Shown: positions 44,634-53,724 of the stretch, one piece after another
Layout of the letters: each line of letters starts with the position of its first letter
Position numbering within the stretch: position 1 is the first letter of the stretch
NCBI RefSeq assembly: GCF_031432315.1
Contig: NZ_JAVKGO010000011.1
Coordinates: 1 to 64,000, forward strand
Direction: 5' to 3'
From: Serpentinicella sp031432315
Lineage (GTDB): Bacteria > Bacillota > Clostridia > Peptostreptococcales > Natronincolaceae
DNA length: 64,000 nucleotides
Made by a program: the position numbers and the translations under genes
The notes under the pieces: model-generated
Told to the model about the DNA's origin: nothing
Database searches by the model: none
Seen by the model: only the letters and a program-made list of their open reading frames with translations

Positions 44634-45928
44634 AACAAGAAAGATCTTTAGAAATTTTTGAGGCATCTAAAAAAATTATTCCCGGAGGTGTTAATAGCCC
44701 TGCCCGGGCTTTCTCCTCTGTTAATATGACCCCTCCGGTCATTAAAAGAGGAAAAGGTGCGTATCTGTATGATGAAGACGGGAATACGTATATCGATTAT
44801 GTTGGGTCTTGGGGACCATTAATTTTAGGGCATTGTCATCCAGAAGTGGTAGAAAACCTAGAAGGTGTTTTGCAAACTGGAACAAGCTTTGGTGCCCCTA
44901 CGGAAATTGAACTAAAAATGGCACAACTGATTACTGAGGGTATGCCATCTATAGAAATGATCAGGATGGTTAATTCAGGTACTGAAGCTACAATGACAGC
45001 CCTTAGGTTAGCTAGAGGGTATACAAAGAGAAATAAAATTATTAAATTTAATGGTAATTATCACGGACACTCGGATTCCCTTTTAATTAAAGCGGGTTCA
45101 GGAGCCCTAACCCATGGAGTCCCTAATAGTCCTGGGGTAACACCAGAAGTTGCAAAAGATACCATTACTGCTACATATAATGACATAGATGACATTAAAA
45201 ATATTTTCAATCAATATAGTGAAGAGATTGCAGCAGTAATTGTAGAACCAATAGCAGGGAATATGGGTGTTATTCCAATGACTCAAGCCTTTGCTCAGAC
45301 CTTAAGAGACTTAACAGAGAAGTATGGTGCACTGTTAATATTTGATGAAGTTATGACAGGCTTTCGTGTAGCCTTTGGTGGTGCACAAAGTCTATATGGT
45401 ATTAAACCAGACTTAACATGCTTTGGCAAAATTATAGGAGGAGGCCTGCCTGTAGGCGCCTTTGGTGGAAAGAAGGAAATTATGGAACACTTGTCACCGA
45501 CGGGACCGGTGTATCAAGCGGGAACATTGTCTGGTAACCCGTTAGCAATGACGGCTGGATATACAACTCTAAAAATATTAAAAGAAAATCCTCAAATTTA
45601 TGAAAAAATAGAGTCCCATGCTGCAGCGTTAGAGAGTGGATTTAAATCAATTGTAAAAGATTTAGAAGTATCAGCTTCCTTTAATAGAGTCGGATCAATG
45701 CTGTGTATGTTCTTTACTGATGAAACTGTTATTGATTTTGATACTGCTAATACCTCAAATACAAATCAATTTACCTTTTACTTTAAAGAGATGTTAAGCA
45801 GGGGGATTTATATTGCACCTTCTCAATTTGAAGCAATGTTTATTTCCAATGCCCACGGAAAAGAAGAAATAAATAAAACCATAGAAGCAGCCTACGAGAG
45901 TTTAAAATCCTTAAAAGAAAGTTTGTAA
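44630..45928 (+). CDS. hemL: glutamate-1-semialdehyde 2,1-aminomutase
   Basis: A 432-residue PLP enzyme that converts glutamate-1-semialdehyde to 5-aminolaevulinate. PLP lysine K267 is in CFGKIIGGGLPVGAFGG; EASKKIIPGGVNSPARAF starts the protein as in the family. The TTG at 44630 is chosen because AAGGAGG lies 7 bases before it and it overlaps the hemB stop (TTGA). Last gene of the operon, closed by a strong terminator. Confidence 0.96.
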   Translation: MKQERSLEIFEASKKIIPGGVNSPARAFSSVNMTPPVIKRGKGAYLYDEDGNTYIDYVGSWGPLILGHCHPEVVENLEGVLQTGTSFGAPTEIELKMAQLITEGMPSIEMIRMVNSGTEATMTALRLARGYTKRNKIIKFNGNYHGHSDSLLIKAGSGALTHGVPNSPGVTPEVAKDTITATYNDIDDIKNIFNQYSEEIAAVIVEPIAGNMGVIPMTQAFAQTLRDLTEKYGALLIFDEVMTGFRVAFGGAQSLYGIKPDLTCFGKIIGGGLPVGAFGGKKEIMEHLSPTGPVYQAGTLSGNPLAMTAGYTTLKILKENPQIYEKIESHAAALESGFKSIVKDLEVSASFNRVGSMLCMFFTDETVIDFDTANTSNTNQFTFYFKEMLSRGIYIAPSQFEAMFISNAHGKEEINKTIEAAYESLKSLKESL

Positions 45929-45937
45929 TAGATTGCA

Positions 45938-45975
45938 AAAAAATAGGGTAGCAAATGACTACCCTATTTTTTATG
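45938..45975. terminator. strong bidirectional terminator after hemL
   Basis: A 14-base perfect stem AAAAAATAGGGTAG / CTACCCTATTTTTT with a 7-base loop lies between hemL and the convergent amidase gene. Confidence 0.93.
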
Positions 45976-45995
45976 TTTTTGAGCAAATACCATAC

Positions 45996-46937
45996 TTAAA
46001 CCCTTTGAATAGTAATCTCATTAGCATCTTTTATATGGTTTTCGATCTGTGCGATGATATTTGAAATCTCAGCATAAGCACCTATTTGTTCTCCATCAAC
46101 AATAACCCTGAAAACTTCTTTAGAAGGAGTAGAAGGATTATCCAGTGCTTTCTGAACGGCTTCATAGGTAGCTGGTCCTGCAAATCCATCTACAGCAAGA
46201 TCATGATCCTTTTGAAAGTTTCTTACGCCCCGCTCGGTTCCAGGACCAAACAATCCGTCGATGTCCATATCGTAATAACCCAGCTCTTGGAGCTGTCGTT
46301 GTAAGTCTTTAACCATTTCGCCGCGGTCACCTCTTTTTAAAGCCGGTGATCCAGTCCAATTAGTTTGTGTTTCCTTAGGGTCTAAATTGTAGTGCTGTAC
46401 GATTGCTTCTGCAATAGCTTCTGCACAGGTCCTTCGATAGCTATCCGTTCTTAGTTTTTGCATATCCCGATAGTTGGTCATAAATCCACATTCAACTAAA
46501 ACAGCAGACATGTCTGTTTCTCTTAAAACATGAAAATTAGCCCCTTTTAATCCTCTATTACGCATATTTGTTTTTTCAATAAGTTTTTTATGGATTTCAT
46601 TGGCAATATCAAGTGTCCTTTGTGGTACAACGTTATGCACATAGGTTTCTAGTCCGTTAGCATTGTTCCACCCGCCAGTACCAAAGGCATTGGCATGAAT
46701 ACTGATAAAAAGGTCCGCCCCCCAATTATTTGCTTTATCTGTTCGCTCACGTAGAGGTACATCTCTACGACCTGTTGGATGATCATGAGAAAAAATGGTT
46801 TGAACATTTTTATAGTTTTGTAAGATTTCATCTAAATAACCTGCAACGACAACATTAAATTCAAATTCCTTCATACCATCAGGACTTTGTTTTCCCGGAG
46901 TATTAATACCATGACCAGCATCAATGCATATTTTCAT
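45996..46937 (-). CDS. N-acetylmuramoyl-L-alanine amidase with PG-binding domain, no signal peptide
   Basis: A 313-residue Amidase_3 enzyme that cuts MurNAc-L-Ala bonds. Zn-site motifs are CIDAGHGINTPG (start), FISIHANAFG, and Glu in VLVECGFMTN. A PG_binding_1 domain spans about 192-255 (LKRGDRGEMVKDLQRQLQEL). The final 50 residues form a small extra domain (VIVDGEQIGAYAEISNI). No signal peptide is visible, as in CwlC-type mother-cell lysis enzymes or phage endolysins. ATG after AAAGGGGG. Confidence 0.92.
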   Translation of the reverse strand: MKICIDAGHGINTPGKQSPDGMKEFEFNVVVAGYLDEILQNYKNVQTIFSHDHPTGRRDVPLRERTDKANNWGADLFISIHANAFGTGGWNNANGLETYVHNVVPQRTLDIANEIHKKLIEKTNMRNRGLKGANFHVLRETDMSAVLVECGFMTNYRDMQKLRTDSYRRTCAEAIAEAIVQHYNLDPKETQTNWTGSPALKRGDRGEMVKDLQRQLQELGYYDMDIDGLFGPGTERGVRNFQKDHDLAVDGFAGPATYEAVQKALDNPSTPSKEVFRVIVDGEQIGAYAEISNIIAQIENHIKDANEITIQRV

Positions 46938-47160
46938 ATAATTCCCCCTTTAGTTTTTTAAAGTATTATTCTCCATATATAAATAACAAAGAGTTACTAA
47001 TTATAGTATGTTAATTAGTCAAGAAAATTGCATAACTATACTGCTCATCTTTAAAAGCAAAACTGGTAGTATCACAACTTAGTTATATCGTTTATTTTTA
47101 AGAAAACAGGGTAATATTTAGATATAGATAAACTTATAAAAAATACAGGAGGTAGATATT

Positions 47161-47760
47161 ATGTCAAAAGATTTTCATACAGCAGTTAAGGAAAGACGTT
47201 CAATATATGGAATATCAAAAGAATCACCAATATCAGATGAAAAAATCCAAGAAATTATTGATTTTAGTGTATTGTATACCCCTACAGCCTTTAACTCACA
47301 AAGTGGAAGAGTTGTACTTTTATTAGGAAAGCACCATGACAAACTTTGGGACTTTACAAAAGAGGCCCTAAGAAAGATTGTAGATGCTGAAAGTTTCCCT
47401 CAAACAGAAGAAAAAATCAATTCATTCCAAAGTGGTTATGGTACGGTTTTATTTTTCGAGGATCAAAATGTTGTTAAAGGGTTGCAGGAAAAATTCCCTT
47501 CATATAAAGAGAACTTCCCTCTATGGTCAGAACAAGCTTCGGGTATACTACAGTATATTGTATGGACTAGTTTGGAATTAGAAGGACTTGGGGCAACACT
47601 ACAACACTACAATGGTCTAATTGATGACGATGTACAAAAAGAGTGGAAAACACCAGAAAATTGGAAATTAATTGCCCAGATGCCATTTGGTAAGCCTACA
47701 GGACCGGCGGGGGAAAAAGACTTCCAACCATTAGATGAAAGAATTAAGGTGTATAAATAA
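47161..47760 (+). CDS. nitroreductase family protein (HBN1/Frm2-like)
   Basis: A 199-residue FMN oxidoreductase. Starts FHTAVKERRSIYGISKES, the RRS(I)Y motif of the family; TPTAFNSQSGRVVLLLG and LELEGLGATLQHYN are typical of the HBN1-like group. Substrate unknown; often linked to nitro or lipid stress. ATG after AGGAGG. Monocistronic with a terminator after it. Confidence 0.9.
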   Translation: MSKDFHTAVKERRSIYGISKESPISDEKIQEIIDFSVLYTPTAFNSQSGRVVLLLGKHHDKLWDFTKEALRKIVDAESFPQTEEKINSFQSGYGTVLFFEDQNVVKGLQEKFPSYKENFPLWSEQASGILQYIVWTSLELEGLGATLQHYNGLIDDDVQKEWKTPENWKLIAQMPFGKPTGPAGEKDFQPLDERIKVYK

Positions 47761-47821
47761 ATAAGCTTGTACAGTTTGTTAATAGCATATAATTTAAGAT
47801 GATAAAATGTATAGTAAATAG

Positions 47822-47863
47822 AAAATAAGAACAAAATCTTAATTGATTATGTTCTTATTTTTG
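47822..47863 (+). terminator. intrinsic terminator after nitroreductase
   Basis: A stem AAAATAAGAAC / GTTCTTATTTT with an 18-base loop and T-run lies before the amidohydrolase gene. Confidence 0.75.
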
Positions 47864-47886
47864 TTAGTAGCGTGAGAGGAGTATGT

Positions 47887-48747
47887 ATGCAAATAATTGA
47901 TGCACACTTGCATTTTTCCGCCGTTAAACGATTTATAAACTGTGCAAGTAAAATAAGTAAAGAGAACTATTCTGTAGAGGGATTAGAGCAATTATTAGTG
48001 AATAACAATATTGTGTATGCTGTTGGAATGGGCATAGAAGAGACGAGCAATAAGGCTTTTCCAGACCACCTACAATCAAATCCAATGGGTTTAGACTTGA
48101 ATGAACAACTTCCTTCAAAAATCCGATGTTGTATCGGTATTAATCCGATGTCATTGAAAAAGAATTTTAAAACAGAGATTAAAAAGATTATAGAATCACT
48201 AAAAAGCATTAAGGTTATTGGCATCAAGCTATACCCAGGGTATTATCCTGTATCTGTAACAGACCCTATATACGAACATATTTTTGAGTTAGCAAAGGAG
48301 TATCAAGTTCCGATTGTAATTCATTGTGGGAAAACCTATGCGATAAAAGGATATTTAAATGAATCTCATCCCTTAAATGTAAATCAAGTTGCCCTTAGAA
48401 ATCCAAGTGTTAAATTTATTATTGCCCATTTAGGTGACCCTTGGGTTATGGATACAGCTGCAATTATTTCGAATAATGACAATGTGTATGCAGATTTGTC
48501 TGGGTTAATAGTAGGAGATGAAAAAGCGATTAACAAGCGGTCAACAAAATATTTTGTTGAGCATATACAAAGGGCCTTAGATTATGCAAATAGCTACGAT
48601 AAAATTTTATATGGTTCAGACTGGCCTTTGGTAACGATGGAATATTATATTGATTGGATTAAACAATTAATTCCATCTGTATATCATAAAAAGGTTTTTT
48701 TTGATAATGCGTTGAATGTATATAGTGGGTTGAAAATTTACATTTAA
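47887..48747 (+). CDS. amidohydrolase-superfamily metal hydrolase
   Basis: A 286-residue TIM-barrel hydrolase. Metal ligands: H6 and H8 in IDAHLHF, His in PIVIHCGK, His in FIIAHLGDPW, Asp in YGSDWPL. This matches the amidohydrolase_2 group. Substrate unknown. The ATG at 47887 follows AGAGGAG; a longer frame from 47872 has no such site. The synthetase-HEPN gene begins about 17 bases downstream, so they form a two-gene unit. Confidence 0.88.
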   Translation: MQIIDAHLHFSAVKRFINCASKISKENYSVEGLEQLLVNNNIVYAVGMGIEETSNKAFPDHLQSNPMGLDLNEQLPSKIRCCIGINPMSLKKNFKTEIKKIIESLKSIKVIGIKLYPGYYPVSVTDPIYEHIFELAKEYQVPIVIHCGKTYAIKGYLNESHPLNVNQVALRNPSVKFIIAHLGDPWVMDTAAIISNNDNVYADLSGLIVGDEKAINKRSTKYFVEHIQRALDYANSYDKILYGSDWPLVTMEYYIDWIKQLIPSVYHKKVFFDNALNVYSGLKIYI

Positions 48748-48764
48748 CACAAGGGGTGAAAAAT

Positions 48765-50057
48765 GTGGAGTTTATAAATGCGTATTTAGAAAAGTATAGC
48801 CAGAAGCAAGATTATTATAAAAAATTAGGCGAGTATTGTGAAGCGCTATGTAAAAAACAATTGGATGAAAACGGTATAAGATCTATTGTGAGTAGTCGTG
48901 TTAAACCGCTAAAGAGTTTAAAAAATAAAGTTTATTATAGAAATGAAGTTGTGGGATTTAAAAGTATAGAGGATATAGAAGCGGATATCCGGGATAGGGT
49001 TGGTGTGAGGATCGCCTTATATTTTCCACCAGATAGTGGAGAAGTCGAAAAAATTATTCATGCATTGTTTGACATAGTTGAAGAACCTGCTCGCTTTGAA
49101 AACAGTTCTTTGGCGTATGATTCAAGATTTTCAGGATATAGAGCATGGCATTATAAAGTAAAATTAAAGACAGATACATTTTCCGAAACTGATCCCTATG
49201 ATGGCGAAGTGATAGAGATCCAAATTGCCTCTATGTTAATGCATGCCTGGGCAGAAGTAGAGCACGATTTAGCGTATAAAGCTCCTGAAGGTGGCATATC
49301 AGATCTTGAATATGCTTTGTTATCTCAGCTTAATGGAATTGTCCATACGGGTGAGGTTATTTTAGAGCAATTGAAATATGCCATGGAAAAAAGAATAGAA
49401 GATAATAAAAGAAAATTCTTAAATCATTATGAGCTGGCTTCGTTTATTTATAAAAATCTTTCCCAAGCAAAGAAAGCATATATTAACGAACCGACATTAG
49501 GTCGTGTAGATGTATTGTTTAATTTGCTTAAGAAATTAGATAAACATTATCCAAAAGCGGTAATGGAATATTTAGATATTATTGAAACACAAATGAAGAT
49601 GGATAATCATTCGATTAGTTACCAGTTAATAGAAATAATACTTTCTCAAAATGAAAACAACTATAACGTATACTATGATATTATTTCTTCCATAAGGGAA
49701 CCTATGGTAGGGGCGTATAGTTCAGACTTTGAAACAAGATATATGCATAATGAAAATAAAATAAATGCTTTCTTATCCAAATGGGTAGAATTAGAAAGTT
49801 TTATAAGGCATTACGTAAGTGAAGAAAGTTTCGATATTAAACGAATTAATAATAGACTACAAGAATTGCTGGGTGAAAATATTGGAGATGTTATTTTAGA
49901 CGCGTACAAAATAAGAAATGGTATCGTACATGGCATTCACGTGCCAGAAACCAAAAAAATAAATCAAGCAATCTATAATATTGATAAAATTTTAAAAACA
50001 ATAAAAAAGTTAAATATGGCCATAAATAAACCAACGAAGGAAAGAAAAATTGTTTAG
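48765..50057 (+). CDS. RelA/SpoT-type nucleotide synthetase with C-terminal HEPN-like domain
   Basis: A 430-residue protein. Residues about 35-180 form a RelA/SpoT synthetase domain: SSRVKPLKSLKNKV (nucleotide-binding basic residues), DRVGVRI (metal Asp), FSGYRAWHY (base-stacking Tyr), IEIQIASMLMHAWAEVEHDL with the catalytic Glu. All appear intact, so pyrophosphate transfer to a nucleotide is plausible. There is no HD hydrolase domain. Residues about 200-430 are helical and end with FIRHYVSEE and AYKIRNGIVHGIHV, an RN-x3-H arrangement like the catalytic motif of HEPN RNases. The GTG at 48765 has AGGGGTG 7 bases before it. HEPN assignment is by motif only. Confidence 0.82.
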   Translation: MEFINAYLEKYSQKQDYYKKLGEYCEALCKKQLDENGIRSIVSSRVKPLKSLKNKVYYRNEVVGFKSIEDIEADIRDRVGVRIALYFPPDSGEVEKIIHALFDIVEEPARFENSSLAYDSRFSGYRAWHYKVKLKTDTFSETDPYDGEVIEIQIASMLMHAWAEVEHDLAYKAPEGGISDLEYALLSQLNGIVHTGEVILEQLKYAMEKRIEDNKRKFLNHYELASFIYKNLSQAKKAYINEPTLGRVDVLFNLLKKLDKHYPKAVMEYLDIIETQMKMDNHSISYQLIEIILSQNENNYNVYYDIISSIREPMVGAYSSDFETRYMHNENKINAFLSKWVELESFIRHYVSEESFDIKRINNRLQELLGENIGDVILDAYKIRNGIVHGIHVPETKKINQAIYNIDKILKTIKKLNMAINKPTKERKIV

Positions 50058-50085
50058 GAGAGATCAAAGGATCTCTCTTTTTTTA
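50058..50085 (+). terminator. intrinsic terminator after synthetase-HEPN gene
   Basis: Stem GAGAGATC / GATCTCTC with loop AAAG and a T7 run directly after the stop codon. Confidence 0.9.
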
Positions 50086-50170
50086 TTTAGTTGTTCATCA
50101 GTGATATAAATCACTGATTTTTACAAGAGACTATTTTAAAATAAGGATATAAATTTAAGGAGGCGTAAGC

Positions 50171-50803
50171 ATGAGTTTATTTCTAGGAAAAATACATTAC
50201 TGGCTGTACAATAAAATATTAAAGTTTGAAGCAATTGAAAAAGATATCGTAGATTGGAGCAGGCAAGAAGGATTACCTGTTGATGAATGGTTAAAATCAG
50301 ACTATAAAATTTATGAAAAACCATTAGAAGGGGAACCTCTAGAAAACATTATTAATACAGGAAACATTCATGGATGGTTGCAACAAAAGATTAGCCAATC
50401 AGAATTGAGGCAAGCAGATTTAATTACAAAAATACTTAATAAAGATAATAACTATGAGAGAAACTTAACAGATATATTTATTAAACATGGTCAACTTTCG
50501 GCAAAAGATTTTGATGGAGAATCGCCAGACTCACCTGAAATGATGTATAATATGCTTAATGACATTATGTTAGAAGGGATGCCTTGCGACAGACCAAGTA
50601 CAGTTATAAAAAATGATGATAAAGCATTTACATGGGAAACAACAGTTTGTCTTCATAAGCGTTATTGGGATCAAGTGGGTGGAAATGTTGAAATGTTTTA
50701 TAAACTAAGGGGTCATTGGGTAAAAGCTTTTATTGAAACCCTTAATCCGAATTATAAATATGAAAAAATCAAACCCTATGTTCAAAGTATAGTAGAAGTT
50801 TAA
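50171..50803 (+). CDS. hypothetical protein, 210 aa
   Basis: Starts MSLFLGKIHYWLYNKILKFE; soluble, helical, without signal peptide. It has two cysteines in conserved-looking contexts (EGMPCDRPS, VCLHKRYWDQVGG). ATG after AAGGAGGCG. Single gene between two terminators. I do not recognise the family. Confidence 0.75.
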   Translation: MSLFLGKIHYWLYNKILKFEAIEKDIVDWSRQEGLPVDEWLKSDYKIYEKPLEGEPLENIINTGNIHGWLQQKISQSELRQADLITKILNKDNNYERNLTDIFIKHGQLSAKDFDGESPDSPEMMYNMLNDIMLEGMPCDRPSTVIKNDDKAFTWETTVCLHKRYWDQVGGNVEMFYKLRGHWVKAFIETLNPNYKYEKIKPYVQSIVEV

Positions 50804-50881
50804 TAATAAGCAAGGAATTTGCATAAATATATCTATAAAAATATTTTAAAATAGAATTTAATAATTTATTCAATCTAAATG

Positions 50882-50936
50882 AAAAGAAGAGAGCTATAGA
50901 CATTGAAATAAAATGGCGAGCTCTTTTCTTTTATTC
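50882..50936 (+). terminator. intrinsic terminator with long loop
   Basis: AAAAGAAGAGAGCT pairs with AGCTCTTTTCTTTT (one wobble) across a 23-base loop, 78 bases after the 210-aa gene. Confidence 0.6.
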
Positions 50937-51073
50937 TTTTATTAATAGAATTAGTTCTAAAGTATTAGTTACAAAAGACATAGAAAAGGGTATAATTAGG
51001 TAGACAATAGGGTAATTATATGCTTTTTCGGGACGTACAAAAGCAATAGGTCTGAGTAGAAAGTTGGGATAGC

Positions 51074-53572
51074 TTGGAAGACTTAAAGAATAAAATAAAA
51101 CAAGGTACAAATAAAGGATTTCTATTTAGAAACTTTAATAATAAATGTGATAATAAATGCTATGATATAGATCCTAAAAAGGAAGCGCTAAAGACAACGT
51201 TGATTTATGGAGCTTTAGGAGCCATGTGGATAATTATATTTGAATTAATTATAGCAATACTGCAGCAACGCTATAATACACTTACCTATATACTTACATA
51301 TAGGGGTCTATTTCATTTTTTGGTTATGATAATATTTGTTTATTTTTTATTACAAAATAGAATGCACCTTTTAAAAAGTGCTTCTCAAAACATACAGAAG
51401 GCCTATTCTGAATTAAGTGCTACTTATGAAAAATTAACGGTTACAGAAGAAGAATTAAGAGAGCAATTTGAAGAATCGGAAAGAAAACAAAAAGCCCTTA
51501 TTGCTAGTCATCAAAGACATGATTTAATTGTTGAAGGTTCTAATGACGGGATATGGGAGTGGGATGAAGAAAAGCAATCTTTTTACTTTACTTTAAAAAC
51601 AAAAAAAGGTTTGGGTTATTCAGAAGGAGATATAGCAGATAGCTACGAAGCATGGTTAGAGCTACTTCATCCTGATGATAAGGACACTGCTGTTGGAAAC
51701 TTAGATAGGTACTTTAAGTCGAAGGATGGTATTTATGAAAATACTTATCGACTTAAGGCTAAGGATGGGAGTTATAGGTGGATTCTTAGCCGAGGTAAAG
51801 CCCTTAGAGATAAAAAAGGAAAAATTGTAAGAATAGGAGGCTCGCATACAGATATAACAGAACAATTAGATTTAAGAGATAATTTAAAGAGAGAAATTAT
51901 ATTATCGGAAAATGTTATAAATAATGTATCGGTACTTATTGTTACTTGGGATCAAAATGGAAATATTAAAAAGTTTAACAAATTCGCTGAAAAAATATTT
52001 GGATACGCTGAAGCCGAGGTTTTAGGAGAAAATATAATTGATTTCTTTACTCCGGAAGCGGAAAAACCATCAATATATGATACATATAAACAAATTAAAT
52101 CCGGTAAAGAAGTGAAAAACTTAGAAGGACAATTTTTAACAAAAACAGGAAAAAAAGTCGACATACTTTGGAACACAAGTATTTTATACCGTGACAATGA
52201 AAAAGTAGAAGAAGGTATATCTGTAGGGACAGATATTACTGAAAGAAAAAATATGGAACAAAAGCTACATACCCTAGCATATCAAGATGATCTTACAGGA
52301 CTTCCAAACCGTGCCCAGTTTGAAGTGGATGTAAAAAGATTCATAGGGATGAAGGACTGTTTTGCAATTGTATATATGGATGTTGATAATTTTAAATATA
52401 TAAATGATACATTGGGGCACTCTGCCGGTGATGCTTTACTAAAATATCTTGCAGGTACTTTTAAAAAGATTATTCATCAAGAGGATAAAATATTTAGATT
52501 AGGTGGCGATGAATTTGCCATCATATTTGGAAAATGTGTCAGTCGACAAGATGTTGAGGCAAGATTGGAAGAAATGATTGATGCCTTAAGAATTACATGG
52601 GTATTTCAAGGTAGAGAGTTTTTTATTTCCTTTAGTATGGGTACTGTGCTATTTCCGGAGCACGGACGGGATTACGATATATTATTGAAAAAAGCAGATA
52701 CTGCTATGTATTACAGTAAGGAAGATGGAAAAGATAAGTTCACTTTTTATTCAGAAGAAATGCAAGAAAAAACAGTAGAATATATACAAATAGTTAATCA
52801 ACTAAGATATGCAATTGAGAAGGAAGAATTTCAATTATACTATCAACCACAAATTGATCTAAACACTGGAAAAGTTACTGCTGTAGAAGCCTTAATTAGG
52901 TGGATGCACCCTGTTAGAGGGTTAGTTTCTCCTGGAGAGTTTATTGAACTTGCAGAGAACACTGGACAGATCCATGAAATTACAGAGTGGGTGTTGAAAA
53001 CTGCTTGCAAACAAAAAAAGAAATGGGAAGAAAAAGGGTATCCTTCAATAAAAATGGCGATTAACTTCTCAGGGAAATCCTTTGATAAGATGAATTTAGC
53101 TAATGAAATTAATACATTGTTAAATTCAATGGAGATAGATCGTAAGGATATACAAATAGAAATAACCGAAACAGCGTTTATGTTAGATCTAGATGCAGCA
53201 GTAAATATGGTCAAACAAATAAGAGATATTGGTGTAAAAGTTGCACTAGACGACTTTGGTACAGGGTACTCCTCTCTAACTTATTTAAAACAGCTACCAA
53301 TTGATACATTAAAATTAGATAGAGAATTTATAAGAAATGTCAAAAACGCCAATGAGGATGAAGTAATAGTGAAGACTGTTATTGAATTAGCCCATGCTTT
53401 AAATATGAGGGTGGTTGCAGAAGGAATAGAAACAGAAGAGCAACTTTGCTTTTTGAAAAAATACAACTGTGATGAACTTCAGGGTTATTATTTTAGTAAA
53501 CCGCTACCAGGAGATGAAGTTGAAGCTTTATTAACAAATGAGTATCCCGTTAAACACTGCAAAATAATATAG
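51074..53572 (+). CDS. membrane PAS-GGDEF-EAL cyclic di-GMP enzyme
   Basis: An 832-residue protein. Two transmembrane helices (about 38-60 and 75-97), a coiled coil (about 105-140), two PAS domains (about 150-270 and 275-395), a GGDEF domain (about 400-560) and an EAL domain (about 575-820). GGDEF is intact (RLGGDEFAI), but the I-site position reads HQED rather than RxxD. EAL residues are intact: EALIRW, EITETAF, DDFGTGYSSL, AEGIET. Both making and breaking cyclic di-GMP are possible. TTG start with a weak GTTGGGA site. Confidence 0.92.
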   Translation: MEDLKNKIKQGTNKGFLFRNFNNKCDNKCYDIDPKKEALKTTLIYGALGAMWIIIFELIIAILQQRYNTLTYILTYRGLFHFLVMIIFVYFLLQNRMHLLKSASQNIQKAYSELSATYEKLTVTEEELREQFEESERKQKALIASHQRHDLIVEGSNDGIWEWDEEKQSFYFTLKTKKGLGYSEGDIADSYEAWLELLHPDDKDTAVGNLDRYFKSKDGIYENTYRLKAKDGSYRWILSRGKALRDKKGKIVRIGGSHTDITEQLDLRDNLKREIILSENVINNVSVLIVTWDQNGNIKKFNKFAEKIFGYAEAEVLGENIIDFFTPEAEKPSIYDTYKQIKSGKEVKNLEGQFLTKTGKKVDILWNTSILYRDNEKVEEGISVGTDITERKNMEQKLHTLAYQDDLTGLPNRAQFEVDVKRFIGMKDCFAIVYMDVDNFKYINDTLGHSAGDALLKYLAGTFKKIIHQEDKIFRLGGDEFAIIFGKCVSRQDVEARLEEMIDALRITWVFQGREFFISFSMGTVLFPEHGRDYDILLKKADTAMYYSKEDGKDKFTFYSEEMQEKTVEYIQIVNQLRYAIEKEEFQLYYQPQIDLNTGKVTAVEALIRWMHPVRGLVSPGEFIELAENTGQIHEITEWVLKTACKQKKKWEEKGYPSIKMAINFSGKSFDKMNLANEINTLLNSMEIDRKDIQIEITETAFMLDLDAAVNMVKQIRDIGVKVALDDFGTGYSSLTYLKQLPIDTLKLDREFIRNVKNANEDEVIVKTVIELAHALNMRVVAEGIETEEQLCFLKKYNCDELQGYYFSKPLPGDEVEALLTNEYPVKHCKII

Positions 53573-53576
53573 TTAC

Positions 53577-53618
53577 AAAAGGACATCAATGATCACTCAA
53601 ATATTGGTGTTCTTTTGT
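53577..53618 (+). terminator. terminator hairpin with wobble pairs
   Basis: AAAAGGACATCAAT pairs with ATTGGTGTTCTTTT through two G-T wobbles; the loop is 12 bases. It follows the GGDEF-EAL gene. Confidence 0.65.
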
Positions 53619-53724
53619 TAGAAAAACTGTTCCTAACAATAATACAAACCTTAAGAAGTATTATATGATACAATAAAGTATATACTAATTTAATAAAGAT
53701 TTTAGAAAATAGGAGGCAAACGCT

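Noticed and set aside
51020..51073. Possible cyclic di-GMP-I riboswitch before the GGDEF-EAL gene (GGGACGTACAAAAGC, then GGTCTGAG and GGGATAGC).
   Set aside because: The first half of the motif and its GNRA loop are not found, and the spacing differs from the class. Only a loose resemblance.
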